Position numbers and translations under genes: made by a program
Assembly (NCBI GenBank): GCA_022818135.1
Contig: JAFMSR010000010.1
Location: 30,318,746 to 30,382,745, forward strand
From: Saxidomus purpurata
Lineage: Eukaryota; Mollusca; Bivalvia; Venerida; Veneridae
Direction: 5' to 3'
DNA: 64,000 bases
The notes under the pieces: model-generated
The model's database searches: none
Told to the model about the DNA's origin: nothing
Seen by the model: the letters and a program-made list of their open reading frames with translations, nothing else
Shown: piece after piece, positions 25,325 to 37,158 of the stretch
Numbering within the stretch: the stretch's first letter is position 1
Layout: each line of letters opens with the position of its first letter

Positions 25325-25690
25325 AACATTTATAACAGCCTGCTTGAACTGGTCAAGGTCAGGTAGAGTAGCAATGTTATATGGGAGTTAGTTCCAAAGG
25401 GTGATAGTATGTGGGAAAATGACTACTTGTTATAATCAGAAGTAACCTGTATCTGCCTCAGAGACAGTGGGTGCATGTGCCTGGTGAGTCTGATAGATGT
25501 TTGTACGTTGGATGGAAGTCTGATGCTACCATTTTGTGATATATTTTGTAGAACATAATGAGCATGGAGTCGAATCTCCTGTGCTGCAGGGACAACCATT
25601 CCAGATCACCCTGCATGACTGTTACACTCGAGATTGAGGAATAGTTACGTTTTACCCACCGTATTGCACGCCTCTGAACCATCTCTTTCT
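25325..25690 (-). pseudogene. LINE ORF2 C-terminal fragment (CR1/Jockey-like)
   Basis: The minus frame reads VQRRAIRWVKRNYSSISSV, then DLEWLSLQHRRFDSMLIMF YKIYH. A second frame continues with an LWNQLPYNIATLPDLDQFK-like stretch to a stop. Both motifs (QRRAxRW followed by RR-x-D; LWNxLP followed by DxFK) are the standard tail of CR1/Jockey-group reverse transcriptase ORFs. The frame change between them marks it as decayed. Confidence 0.75.
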
Positions 25691-26773
25691 TATTGATACT
25701 GGTTTTTGGCCTGGGGACTGAAAGTCCTCTAGGCTTAAGTTAGCATACCACATTTCAAACACTGCAGACAATTTAACTGTGCTATGTGCGAATAACAACT
25801 GTAAACATGCGCTATGCGAAAGTAGTGCAAGACAGACCAGATCAATCTTCTGTTTGAATTTCGCATATGATAAGAACATGTTACAAATAAAAAGAGTACA
25901 TGCAACTTCAAACGATTGCAGAAAGGTATATAGCTGACGGGCCGCATTACACTTTTTTCTGTTTTAGAAATTAATGCGCTGTTAGCTGATTACGGAAGAT
26001 AATCATATGCATATCACGGAAAAGTACGGATATTTACGGAAATTTACGGAAACGTACGGAGCTCGATATAAGAGTTTGTAGTTTGATTTTCAAATTTCCG
26101 ATGTTATTTCATTGACAACTTAAATTTGTTATATACGAACGATTACATATATATTTACCTAAAATTAAATTTATCAAAAAAAAAAAGATGTAGTTTACGT
26201 ACATTCCCAAGAAGGAACTCACGTGATCAAAATCACCCGCCATTTATCGAGGACGCTGCATGTCAAGGCCCAGTGAACGGTTTCACCGATAACAACTACA
26301 AGGTAACCCAGAATCATTTTTGGTTTTCTCTGTTATGCACATTGTACAGTACTATTTATATTTCATTGCTGGTATTGCTTTGTTTATTTCTGTTTCAAGG
26401 TCTTGTCCTTGGTACACAATAATTTTCGATCCACATCATCAGATCATATCGCTTGAAGTTGTACAAAGCGCAGATCGAATTATTTTTATTAGTTTGAACA
26501 ATTTACAATGTTAAATATGTGATTATTTTTCATTTAACGTACGTTTTATAATAAAACAAACTTCCCTGCCACCCATATATTTGTGAATCATTCATTCTGT
26601 GTCATATATTGAATTTCGTCCTCTGCACATTTCGACTCGCGCTTTAGGTAAGGTTCAGCGCAAAAGTTGTTTTTCGTAGCCCCCAGGCCTTCAGCGCTCA
26701 CAGCGCTTTGATTGTGTAAAGGCTCCATATGGTACCTGTGGCCAGACAAGGGGCTTGTATGCCAGTTCTTTTA
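25691..26773. other. no gene; short TACGGA repeats
   Basis: Around 26015-26062 the hexamer TACGGA or CACGGA recurs five times at 10-13 bp spacing. No exon is supported; a 98-codon frame at 26126-26422 looks like noise. Confidence 0.35.
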
Positions 26774-27305
26774 CTTTTTATGCCCTTGAAGGGTAGCATA
26801 TTAAAATCGCAACGTCCGTCTGTCCGTCCGTCTGTCCGTACGCCCGTCCGTCTGTGCGTCCGCCCTTACAAATTCGTGTCCGGACTGTAATTTTGTCATG
26901 CATTGAAGGATTTTAAAATAACTTGGCACAAATGTCTAGCACATCAAGACGACGTGTCGCGTGCAAGACCCACGTCCCTACCTCAAAGGTCAAGTCACAC
27001 TTCGAGTTTGAAAATAGGCAATACCTACTTCTAACGCCCCCTAGCTTAATATTTAATATGTTTTGTTTGAGTTTGAAGGTAATGTAATCCTCTATATATG
27101 TACACATTCGTGTCCGGACTATAACTTTGTGATGCATTGATTGATTTTAAAATAACTTGGCACAAATGTTCAGCACATCAAGCCGATGCGTTGCATGCAA
27201 GACCCACGTCCCTTCCTCAAAGGTCAAGTCACACTTCGAGTTTGAAAATAGGCAATACCTACTTCTAACGCCTCCTAGCTCAATATTTAATATTTTTTGT
27301 TTTAT
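26774..27305 (-). mobile_element. family C element, 5'-truncated, reverse orientation
   Basis: On the minus strand it ends with a TATGC..GGGCATA hairpin (loop TTC) preceded by CGATTTTAATATG and a GACGGACG-rich stretch. Two units contain AGTCCGGACACGAAT and CTTGACCTTTGAGG. The AACAAGAG start is lacking. Confidence 0.7.
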
Positions 27306-28331
27306 CTATTGTATAGCAAGACAAATTTGAAGTAAAGGCCAATAACATTATGTAATAATTTCGTCCATTTTTAATCCTGTTCACCGACTTTCAAGATGGG
27401 TGAACAATATGTCCTGCACGTGTTCAACTCAAAACGACACAAATGTTCGTGATAAGACGACCAGTCGATATCCTCAATTAAAAAACATAAAATGGCCCGA
27501 ATGTCAAACCAAGATACGACAACGTCGATACATTTACCTTCACTTATTTACGCTATTAGAAAACAAAATGTTATAATTTTCATTTTTCAAAGTGTTTGTT
27601 TTCAATTTAATACCACAGGTGGTTAGTCTTTATCACATATTTTTAAAGTTTGATATGAATTGACTAATCAATTTTGCTTCTTGCTTACTGTCTGTTCAGT
27701 TGTGCGATAACTTTTTTTGTCGCATAAATTAAACTTTCTTAGAATTTTGTTCATAATTTTATAACAAAGATTTGTACATCCTTTAGAATGTATCATAATA
27801 TCGTATTGACTAAAAGTTCGATCTCAAATTTGTGTCGTTAAAGTAATTAGATGCGTTATTCGACCTTACCTTGTGTAAAAATGTCAAATGCGCAGTATTT
27901 GTTAGTTTTTGTTTATCATTGGAACATAAATGTAAGACGGCCACACGCGCTGTTCAGATTACTTAGCCGGAATACGTCGTGAAAATTATTGTTGAATTTT
28001 GATTTTGTTGAAATTTAAAATTGCTTTATGAATTTGTTACCTTAGAGGTATACACATTTATGTGTTATCAAATTGGTGAAAATCGATTATTTTTGTAATA
28101 TCTTAGGCAACAGATACATGCACATTTTTGTGAATTTCAGTTTGTATAGTCATGTCATAGAATCGATCGTAAAACAAAGAGTTGATATCAAAATTGTTTA
28201 TGAGTTTGCAAACTTTTTGAAGATATAATGTTTGTAATATGTTCTAAATTTCAGAACGATTAACTTCCGATTTGTTGGTTATTGCAAAATATATACTAAA
28301 TTAAGGGGCGTTAGAAGTTTTGATAAGTGTA
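27306..28331. other. no gene recognised
   Basis: AT-rich, nothing recognised. Confidence 0.35.
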
Positions 28332-28612
28332 TATCGGCCGAAAGCTTAACAGGAATTTCATTTTTGAAATGGTACGAATTTTCAGGGGAAGCAAAAACGG
28401 TTCAGGTTATGAGAATTATTAGTACCGATTATCTATAGAGTCATGAATCAAGGGTGGATTGCGAAAAGAATGGTGCTTTTTATGGTGTCACAAGAAAGAG
28501 CATCAAACTTTAGGAATGTATATAAATAGGATCTTTACATTTCAAAGTACAAACCTGCATTCAACGGAAAATCACTTATTTTATTGCTTTCAGTATTAAA
28601 TTAAATACTCGT
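28332..28612 (+). repeat. dispersed repeat, copy 2
   Basis: Matches 24420-24572 over its first 150 bp and 25264-25310 over its last 45 bp. It therefore links two blocks that are about 700 bp apart in the other copy and looks like an internally deleted version. Confidence 0.6.
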
Positions 28613-28619
28613 GCATATG

Positions 28620-29150
28620 TTTACCTGTGGTTGGGCAAAAATGATGTGGCATGTTGTCGCGTGGCGACCTTTCACCCTGTTGCTACATTTTGTCGTATAT
28701 TCAAACCAATGCGACAACTTACCATCGGCAAAGTTATTTGGCGTGCTGTCATGTCGGCACTGGACATGTTGAAATTTCGACGATACGCCAAATTGATAGT
28801 CGACAGGTCGAAAGGTCGAAAGGTCGCCACGTGACAACCCGCCACAATATTTTTGTCGTTGATTCGCATCTTTTTGGCGCGTTGTCGCATCTTTTTGTCG
28901 TGCTGTCATGTTGTCGCATTTGCTTGGACGTGGCGCCAACACGACAACACGCCAACAGTACATATAATGGCTTGGTTACCAGTACGAACTTATGACAAAT
29001 AAAGCAACAGGTCGAAAGATCGCCACGTGACGACACAACGGAATGACAGATCTTTTTGTCGTTGTTTCGCATCTTTTTGGCGCGTTGGTACATCTTTTTA
29101 TCGTGATGTCGAAAAGTAGCATCTTTTTTGAGGAGGCGCCAACACGCTAA
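28620..29150. repeat. GTCG-rich duplicated repeat
   Basis: A low-complexity block built from TTGTCGC, TTTTTGTCG and GGTCGAAAGGTCGCCACGTG. Two diverged copies of one module (about 28800-28960 and 29005-29140) share GGTCGAAAG, TCGCCACGTGAC, TCGCATCTTTTTGGCGCGTT and GGCGCCAACACG. It is CpG-rich in an AT-rich setting. Long minus-strand open frames across it are repeat artefacts. Confidence 0.7.
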
Positions 29151-29277
29151 ATTTACATATCTTGGACGCATTTCTTTAAAAATATTGCAAAACAAAAATT
29201 TCCCAATGTACTATATTTTGTAACCTTTTCCCTATCATCCTTCCATCCTATAATGTCAAAATCGTTGTTTTGTTTTG

Positions 29278-29355
29278 AAAAAAGGCGATGTTACAATAAC
29301 CTGCTCCTGAACATCGCCTAAAAATTTTCATCCTGCGCCAAACATCGCCTTTTTT
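29278..29355. repeat. 15-bp perfect inverted repeat
   Basis: AAAAAAGGCGATGTT at 29278-29292 and its exact complement AACATCGCCTTTTTT at 29341-29355. A third partial copy (GAACATCGCCT) lies between them, and related GCGCCGAACAT motifs follow near 29522 and 29540. Confidence 0.75.
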
Positions 29356-30127
29356 CGTATATACGTAATATACATAAACTTTAAATTGTCAAAATTAACG
29401 TTAAGTTTAACATTTAACCTCGCCGTTTTACTTTAAAATAACATCTTTTCAGGATCTTAGATCGACTTTGGAAACCTCATTTCTTATATGATAAGGCACA
29501 TGAGGTGATTTTATCGATCCTGCGCCGAACATTGCATCCAGCGCCGAACATAGCCGGTTACCTAGTCTGATTATTAGCTACTTTATTTTCAGACAGAATG
29601 GATTTTTGTTAACGAAATTTATGTCTCCCTTCTTATTACAACGGTAAATGATAGAATGAATTGTATTCATTATCAATAATACTTATATATATTATATAAA
29701 TTAGATAAACTTTATAAAATATAACATCTGTTATTTTTATTTAATTATTCAGTTGTTTACAATTACATTCTTTGAAAAATATATTCAGTGTGATTTTCAT
29801 CTTGTCGTTAAGTAGTTAGTAACGATTTTAGTTTGCAGACATGGTTTTAATTTACGTATCTGTTTGTGTACATATCAAAGTTCATTCCACAGAGGTCCAA
29901 GATGTAGAAAAATTATGTGTTTAAATTGTATTTTTCACGAAGCTATTCATAGACGCGCGTCCATGGCTCAATTTGTTTTGCATCCCAAATACCCGACGCC
30001 GCATTCTGGCGGCGTCGATTAATAGCCTGTTTATTGAACACAAACGAGCCAAGCTTTCTTGTGTTACACAAATTCTTGAAGTAACTGATGATTAGTACCA
30101 AATTTTAGACGACGGGGACTGTGTAGA
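29356..30127. other. no gene; one GC-rich hairpin
   Basis: It contains a perfect 9-bp hairpin CGACGCCGC-ATTCTG-GCGGCGTCG at 29994-30017. Otherwise AT-rich and unrecognised. Confidence 0.4.
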
Positions 30128-30560
30128 ATTTTAAGAAAGCATTTGATACAGTGCCTCACCAGAGACCGTTCAACAAAATAAACAGTAACAGTTTCGGCAT
30201 GAAAAACCCAGAGGAGGCCCTGACAGGGGCAAAGTTTTGAAAAGGACAGAACATGTTCTCAATGATAGAGGCCAGTCAGTTAGAATTGGAAGTACTACAT
30301 CAATCAGAGCAAGAGTCATCAGCGGCATACCTATAGAATCAGGTTTGGTTCCAATTTTATTCCTTGTGTTCATCAATGACTTATTAGAAGTTGTTCAGTC
30401 ATCGGTGAAATTATTTGCTGTCGACACAAAGATATTAGCTGTTGATAGTTATGAAGATTGTAACCTGATTCAGAATGATTTTAACAGTCTCTCAGATTGG
30501 TCAGTCACATGGCTCTTAGGATTCAACCCTAACAAGTGTCAAAACAACATGGATATCACA
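30128..30560 (+). pseudogene. reverse transcriptase fragment (CR1/Jockey-like LINE)
   Basis: An upstream FKKAFDTVPHQR-like stretch (about 30130-30165), then a frame shift, then SGIPIESGLVPILFLVFIN, DLLEVVQSSVKLF, AVDTKILAVD and SDWSVTWLLGFNPNKCQ. The order GIPxGSxLGPxLFLxFINDL, FADDTK, LGFNxxKC covers RT motifs 4-7. The catalytic FADD reads FAVD and the expected PQGS reads PIES, so it is inactive. Confidence 0.8.
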
Positions 30561-30769
30561 TGAAAGCAAATGGAAAAGAAATGAAAAATCACGAGTTAGT
30601 CAAGAAAAAAGACATTAATGACGAAAAAATAAATTTTGACGTATCATGGTTTTAACATTGTAAATTAAGCGAATCAAAGGGTTTGCCGTATAAGACGAAG
30701 TGCGTGATATACAACACCTCTCATATGAACAAAGTTTAATTGAACCTGGATTTCCTACATTAATATGCA
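30561..30769. other. short unannotated spacer
   Basis: Nothing recognised; it may be the tail of the RT fragment. Confidence 0.3.
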
Positions 30770-32175
30770 AGAGAGAACGAGCAGAGATTTCGTCCAGCAG
30801 AGCTTATGCCTTGGTGGTTTGTCCGTCGTCCGTCAACTTTACCTTGATAACGCTCTACAGGTCGCAGTATTCATTTGACTATGATGAAATTTGCTGATAA
30901 GGAACCCTGCAACTAAAAGATGTTCCCTATTGTTTTTGGGATCAGTGAGTCAAAGGTCAAGGTCACAGTGACCTCCGATAGCAATTCCTTGATAACAGTA
31001 TACAGGTCACAATTTTTATTCAACTTTCATCAAACTTGCTCAGAAGGTTTCTTGCAACATGTAGTTGATCCCTACTGATTTCGGGGTCAGAGTGTCAAAG
31101 GCCAATGTCAAAGTGACCTCCGTTAGATTTTCCTTGATAATGCTCTACGGGTCACAGTTTTCATACAACTTTCTTCAAACTTGCTCAGAATGTTTCCTGT
31201 AACACGCAAATGTTTCCTGTTGATTTTAGGATCAATGGGTCGAAGGATAAGGTCACAGTGACCTCCGTTAGAGTTTCCTTGATAACACTTTACAGGTATA
31301 CACTCTTGCAACATGTAGTTGATCCCTACTGATTTCGGGGTCAGCGTGTCAAAGGCCAAGGTCAAAGTGACATCCGTTAGATTTTCCTTGATAATGCTCT
31401 ACGGGTCACAGTTTTCATTCAACTGTCATCAAACTTGCTCAGAAGAATTCCTGCAACATGTAGATGATCCCTATTGTTTTTGAAGTTAGTCGGTCAAAGG
31501 TCAAGGTCACAGTGACTTACGTTAGATTTTCCTTGATAGCGCTCTACGGGTCACAGTTTTCTTTCAACTTTCAACAAACTTCCTCAAAAGGTTTCCTGCA
31601 ACATGTAGATGATCCCTATTGTTTCTGAGGTCAGTGGGTTAAAGGTCAAGGTTTCAGTGATTTTCCTTGGTAACGCTCTACGGTTCACAGTTTTCTTTCA
31701 ACTTTCATCAAACTTACTCAGAAGATTTCCTGAAACATGTAGATGATCCCTATCGATTTTTGGGTTATTGAGTCAAAGGTCAAGGTCACAGTGACCCGAA
31801 TTTTCCGCTGAGATCTATTTGACTCCCAGTCTTCAAACTTCATAGCATGATTGGTCTCACTAAGTAGATTACATGTATCCCTATCGTTTTTGGGGTCAGT
31901 GGGTCAAAGGTCAAGGTCTCAGTGACCCGAACTTTGAAAATCTTTTCCACTCAATATCTTGAGATCTAAATCACCCACAGTCTTCAGACGGCATAGGATG
32001 ATTAGTCTTACTGAGTAGATGATCCCTACTGTTTTTAGGGTTGGTGGGTCTAGGTAAAGTGAATTCTGTTAGCTATTCCTTGGTAACATCGCAAAAAATT
32101 TTCACTAAACTTACTCAGAACAATCCAGTCAGACAGACCAGTAGAGCGATACTGACCCTTTAGGGCCTCTTGTTT
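30770..32175 (-). mobile_element. family D element with estrogen-response-like palindromes
   Basis: On the minus strand it starts AACAAGAGGCCCTAAAGGGT, with the 5' hairpin CCCT-AA-AGGG. About eight diverged units of roughly 130-170 bp follow, each with a TTGATAACGCTCTACAGGTC-like block and a GGTCAAAGGTCAAGGTCA block (plus strand). On the plus strand the palindrome AGGTCACAGTGACCT is perfect at 30960-30974 and 31250-31264 and has one mismatch at 31504-31518 and 31783-31797. The far end (3' on minus) lacks a clear hairpin and may be truncated. Confidence 0.75.
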
Positions 32176-33249
32176 GAGTAAATTTGATGAAGTGCACTGA
32201 AGTCATTGAATTATAGCAACACTACAACAACAAGAGTGAGACTAATATTATGCTTATGACATTCTTTGACAATGAATTGTGTACAAAGGGTGCTAGAAGC
32301 CCTGTGTGTCAGATAACAGTTCTCGGAATATGATCTACAGCCTTTTTGATGAACCATCGCAATTCGACAAACTGGTTCTTTGAAGGACTTGGGCAAAATA
32401 AAAAGTCATCCTATTTTTCTAACAAAGTTCGATGAAATTAGGTGATGTTTTCAAACAAAACTATTCTGATCATGTAAACTTGCTGTCAAAGTCTCTCAAA
32501 GAACTTGAATCCAATAGATTTCTTACTGTATGGTGAAATATTTCAATGGGTTTGTAAATAATTTGTTCTTTTTTTATTACTTTTTTAAAATATTTTTATC
32601 ATTATTTATATATTTACAAAGCAATAACGGATTTTATATTATAGTATTAGTTCATACATTAAGAAGTATTAAAAATAGTTCATACATTGCAAAACGTGAC
32701 ATCTGTACATATTTCATACATCACAACAACAGAAGATATTGTAACATGCTTGTTGTTCACCAGTTTTATCGTTGTTATTAAAGCAAGTTTTGTTTCTCTT
32801 TTTAGTTTTAATAAAATCTATCTTTTTTTGATCATCTTGACCAAAAATAAGAACAGTATCTGAAAATGTTACCAAAAAGAGCAAAAATACCAAACACGAG
32901 CAAGAAACTAAAAATGCATCCTGTCCCTGTTTCGAAAACGAAAAAAAACAAGAGTAATTACTGATTCTTTACAATTCTGAATCAGTGTTTTGCTTTTTTT
33001 ATTTGTCACCACATCACATTCGTGAGCTCTTGAAAATAAAAATCAAGAGCAGATTTGTGGTTAAGATATAACACATATATAAACTGAAAGATTAGTTACA
33101 ACATCTCATTCGTAGCGTTTTTATATGGTGTACACCGGCCGTGGAAATTAAAAATTTGCTTGATATTATAAATGCCCAAGAAATTTATATGTTTCCTGTC
33201 TGACACACTTTGAACTGAAAATTTCGTATCATTTCTATATTTCCAAATA
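32176..33249. other. no gene recognised
   Basis: AT-rich, with short open frames only. Confidence 0.35.
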
Positions 33250-34089
33250 TGCCATTATTTTCAAATACAAGTGTGTTTATTATTCTGTAAAGACTGTGGC
33301 TATATACTCCAAACACTTTTTTACTGAAGTTAAATTTATTTCTTTTTCGTTATGCATTTTTGTGAGATTTGTAATCAAAGAAACTGTTAAATCCCAGAAA
33401 GATGTTATTTTCATACATTCCGTGAATAGGTGACACACTGTTTCTCTCTCTACTTTACAACAGGTTACATATACCATCAGATAAATTCATAAAATCTAAT
33501 TTGAGCTCTGTACATGTGTTTACTACATTATGATTTTTTTCTCACTGAAATTCTTTTGCTTTCATTGAACAGTGTGCTGAATGTACATTTAACCAGGTTC
33601 TATTCTAGCAAAAAGTATTATTTATGTTAAGTTTTATTGACCATTTCGCTTCTGTTGTTGATGTTTTTAAACTGCATTCTGATAGTTACTGTACATTGAT
33701 CTGCTTTATACGAAGGTCACCTGGCTTTATAATTTTATGCGAAGCATGTAAAATGAAATATGCATCAGACTGTCTATTCTGTAGATCTCGTAGTACTCCG
33801 AAATATTCTTAAGGGATGCTTTCTTTTAAAATCAACCAATTCTGTACACAGTTTGTTCCGACCCGTAATTTAGTTAACATAATGTTTTCATTTATGAAAC
33901 TTCCGGACTGTTCGTCCCAAACGTCTCTGACTTGTGTTATTTTGCTTAATAAAAACGGTTTAAACGTTAACGGTTTGCGTTTATAACGTATGGGGTGATT
34001 ACCAAAAAGATTCGATGATAAGACTTCCTGTTTGGACTTCGGTTTAAAAGACTTTACAAATGTGTTCCAACAAAAAAGAGCTTAAATAT

Positions 34090-35134
34090 AACAAGAGGGT
34101 CAAGACATGACAATGACTAATGACAACATGTGACCCGTGACCTAATTTTTGACGCTAGATAACCCATGTTCGAACTCGACCTAGATTGTATCAAGGCAAT
34201 CATACTGACCAAGTTTCAAGAAGATCCAATGCAAAATGCAATTTCTAATGCTGAGGTTTTTCTATGATTTAACCGGGTGACCAAGTTTTTGACCTTAGAT
34301 GACCCATGTTCAAACTCGACCTAGATTTCATCAACGCAATCATACTGACCAAGTTTCACAATGGTCCAATGAACAATGCAACCTCTATAGTATATACAAG
34401 GTTTTTCTATGATTTGACCCCGTGACCTAGTTTTAAACTCTAAATGACCCATGTTCAAACTCGACCCAGATTTTATCAAAACAATTATACTCACCAAGTT
34501 TCATGAAGGTCCAATTAAAAATGCAACCGCTATAACATACACAAAGTTTTTTTAATGATTTGATCAGGTGACCTAGTTTATTACCCTAGATGACCCATGT
34601 TCAAAGTTGACCTAGATTTCATCAAGACAATCATACTGACAAGTTTCATGAAAATACAACAAACAAGAGCTGTCCCTCACAAGTGACGAATGCCCCCGAA
34701 AGAGGTGTCTCAGTTTTTGTCCTCTCCATGTGCTCAATAATTGTGGTATGTAATTTTAAAATCCTTCCATGCATGACAGAGTTACCATGCATACAGTATT
34801 CAATTACTTTCTAACACTAAGTGTAACCTTGACCGTTGCAGTAGGGACGTGGGTCTTGCACGCGACACGTCGTCTTGGCGTGCTAGACATTTTTTCCAAG
34901 TTATTTTAAAATCCTTCAATGCATGCAAAGTTACAGTCTGGACACGAATGCGTGCATATATACGGGATTCCATTACCTATAAACTCTAAGTGTAACCTTG
35001 ACCTTTGAGGTAAGGACAGGGTCTTGCACGCAACACATCGGCTTGATGTGCTAGACATTTGTACCAAGTTAGTTTTAAATCAATCAGTGCATGACAAAGT
35101 TACAGTCCGGACACGAATGTGTAAGTGGGGACGC

Positions 35135-35165
<31 letters not shown>

Positions 35166-35590
35166 CACGGACGGTGCGATTTTAATATGCCACCCTTCGG
35201 GGGCATAAAAATGCAACCTCTATTGCATAAACAAGAGTTTTCTATGATGAGGTGACCTTGTTTTTTACCCCAGATGACGCATGTTCGAACTAGACCTAGA
35301 TTTTATCAAGGCAATCATACTGACCAAGTTTCATGAAAATCAAGTGAAAAATGCAACCTCTATAACATACACAAGGTTTTACTATGATTTGACCCTGTGA
35401 CCTAGTTTTTGACCCCAGCTGACCCATGTTCGAACTCGACCTAGATTTGATCAAGGTAGTTCTGACCAAGTTTCATGATGAAAAATGCAACCTGTATTAC
35501 ATACACAAGGTTAAGTTTGGACAGACAGACGACAGATAGACAGACGACTGACACCAGGCGATAACAATAGCTCACTTTTGAGCACTTCGT
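34090..35590 (+). mobile_element. family B element inserted in LINE, split by family C
   Basis: It starts AACAAGAGGGTCAAGACA (hairpin GTCA-AGACA-TGAC). Units of about 140 bp carry TGACCTAGTTTTTGACC, CATGTTCGAACTCGACCTAG and TGACCAAGTTTCATGAA. It is interrupted at 34662-35210 and resumes with ATGCAACCTCTATTGCAT. It ends in GAGCACTTCGT without the last outer arm, so the 3' end is slightly truncated. Confidence 0.8.
34662..35210 (+). mobile_element. family C element nested in family B
   Basis: It starts AACAAGAGCTGTCCCTCAC with the subterminal motif ATGCCCCCGAA (34690-34700) and ends with its exact complement TTCGGGGGCAT (35196-35206), then AAAA. The 3' hairpin is TATGCC(A)CCC, loop TTC, GGGGGCATA: nine pairs and one bulge. 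The core units carry AGTCCGGACACGAATG and CTTGACCTTTGAGGTA. An ACAGACAG microsatellite precedes the 3' end. Confidence 0.85.
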
Positions 35591-36164
35591 CAATGTTACT
35601 TTTTCAAGACTAGAGAAGGTACATAAAAATAATTTTGATTAAATACTGAATCAATTGTTTTGAGCACATATTTTCCAATTACACTCCATATTTGTACATC
35701 TTCTTGAATTATTTTATATAACATTTTGATTCTATGAGCTGAAACAATGTCCGATACTTTATGAAGATTAAATCCGCCCAGGGCTATCTCTATTTTTACC
35801 CATATTTTCAGCAGAAACTAGAGATCTTTTTCCGTTCCAGATAAAACTCAAAACTAAATCATCAATTTCTTTGCAGAATTTGTCATTAGTTTTATGCTTT
35901 TTGTTTCAATTTCATTTATCGTAGAATAAATGAATGTTTTTACGACAATAATCTTGCCAGTGATTGAGAGGTTCCGTGAATTCCAAATAAGGAAGCAAGA
36001 TTTAAATGTGTTGATTCTGTTAATACATTCTCCAATAATTTTCAACATTATATCCGTGACATATTCCAAGGGTTTTTACATAGTCTTTAGTCCATCCTAT
36101 TTCATTAAATGACGGGTTTTCATTTTTACTTTTGTCGATGAATAAACCCTTCGTTGTTTCTTTA

Positions 36165-36868
36165 TTAAGTTTGGCACCTGAGGCTTTTTCGTATAATTTC
36201 AGATCTTAAAAAATATGTGGAAGTGAACTTTATATTAAGCATAGGTGCAATTGGACATCCTTGTTTCATAGATCTGCTAACGGAGAAAAAATAAGAGAAA
36301 ACACCATTTGTTTTAATTGTTAAAACTGAATGCTTTAGCAACATGTCAACCCAACCAATGAAATTTGTTCCGAAACCAAATTGCTTTATACATAGCTTGG
36401 TCCAATCCCATTCACATTTGTTAAATGCTTTTGTTTGATCTAAAAATATTACTAAACCGTCTATGTTTTCTATATCCGAATACTCTATCACATCTTGAAT
36501 AAGTCGATTTGACTCATTTTAATTTCGCCCTTTTACATAACCGTTTTGGTCGGAGTGAATGATACCAGGCAACAGTGGATTTATTCGATTTGAAAGACAT
36601 TTTGCAATAACCTATACTTCACATTCAAAAGTGTGATAGGTCTACAGTTTTTTCAGTTTTCTCTTTCTCCATTTTCACAAAGAAGAGTTATTATTCCTTT
36701 GTATTGCGACTTACATAGTGTATTACATTGCAGAATTTCTAGAACTACCTCTGAGAAATCATATTTGATTAGGTACCAAAATGTTTGATAGAACTCCGCT
36801 GATAAATCATCTAAACCTGGAAATTTTGACTTCTTGAAATCGAAGACTGACTTTTCTAATCCAATCAT
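36165..36868 (-). pseudogene. reverse transcriptase domain of L1/Tx1-like LINE
   Basis: The frame at 36653-36868 reads KSKFPGLDDLSAEFYQTF, followed by WYLIKYDF and KGIITLLCENGE. The next frame at 36165-36491 reads GLVIFLDQTKAFNKCEWDW, then FGFGTNFIGWVDMLLK and SRSMKQGCPIAPML. These are RT motifs 1-4 in order (PGLDGLxxEFY, DxxKAFD, RQGCPxxP). Asp of KAFD reads Asn, and a stop lies between the blocks. Downstream of QGCPIAPML the frame degrades before the FADD motif. Confidence 0.8.
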
Positions 36869-36930
36869 AGATACTTAGGTTTCTAAATTCGACGATTCTA
36901 TGTCCGTTAGTTTGTTATTTAAATTGTTCA

Positions 36931-37158
36931 ATCTTAAATGTTTTGTAAATTAAGCTCAATGCGTGCAAAAGTGTGTTATAAGCACCATCTTGATTTTTTC
37001 TATTTAATCAGTCTTTCCTTCCCATTTTTATGTTTGCCATGTAGTCTCCTTTTAGTTATGTCAAGAAGCAAAAAAAATGTGATTAAAATACTTTTCTCCC
37101 TCATGTCTTTGTTGCAGGGTCATCAAACGACATGTACTGTGTAAACTGAGAGCTTGTC
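36931..37158. other. no gene recognised
   Basis: Possibly the 5' part of the minus-strand LINE; nothing specific recognised. Confidence 0.3.

Larger units (their letters stand above)
33250..36930 (-). mobile_element. L1/Tx1-like LINE relic split by nested insertions
   Basis: Three minus-strand pieces in the right order for one LINE ORF2: RT at 36165-36868; the RT-downstream region at 35640-36069, with NSRNLSITGKIIVVKTFIY and a WNGKR-like stretch; and a zf-RVT-like segment at 33280-33477 reading CKVERETVCHLFTECMKI and FWDL. The region between 34090 and 35590 is a family B element, itself split by a family C element. Multiple stops and frame shifts mean it is dead. Confidence 0.75.

Noticed and set aside
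28601..29195. Overlapping frames of 114-148 codons on both strands
   Set aside because: Low-complexity GTCG repeat; all frames stay open because the words lack stop codons.
35186..35210. Rho-independent terminator (GC hairpin plus A/T run)
   Set aside because: The hairpin recurs only at the 3' end of element copies in a eukaryotic genome, so it is an element terminus.
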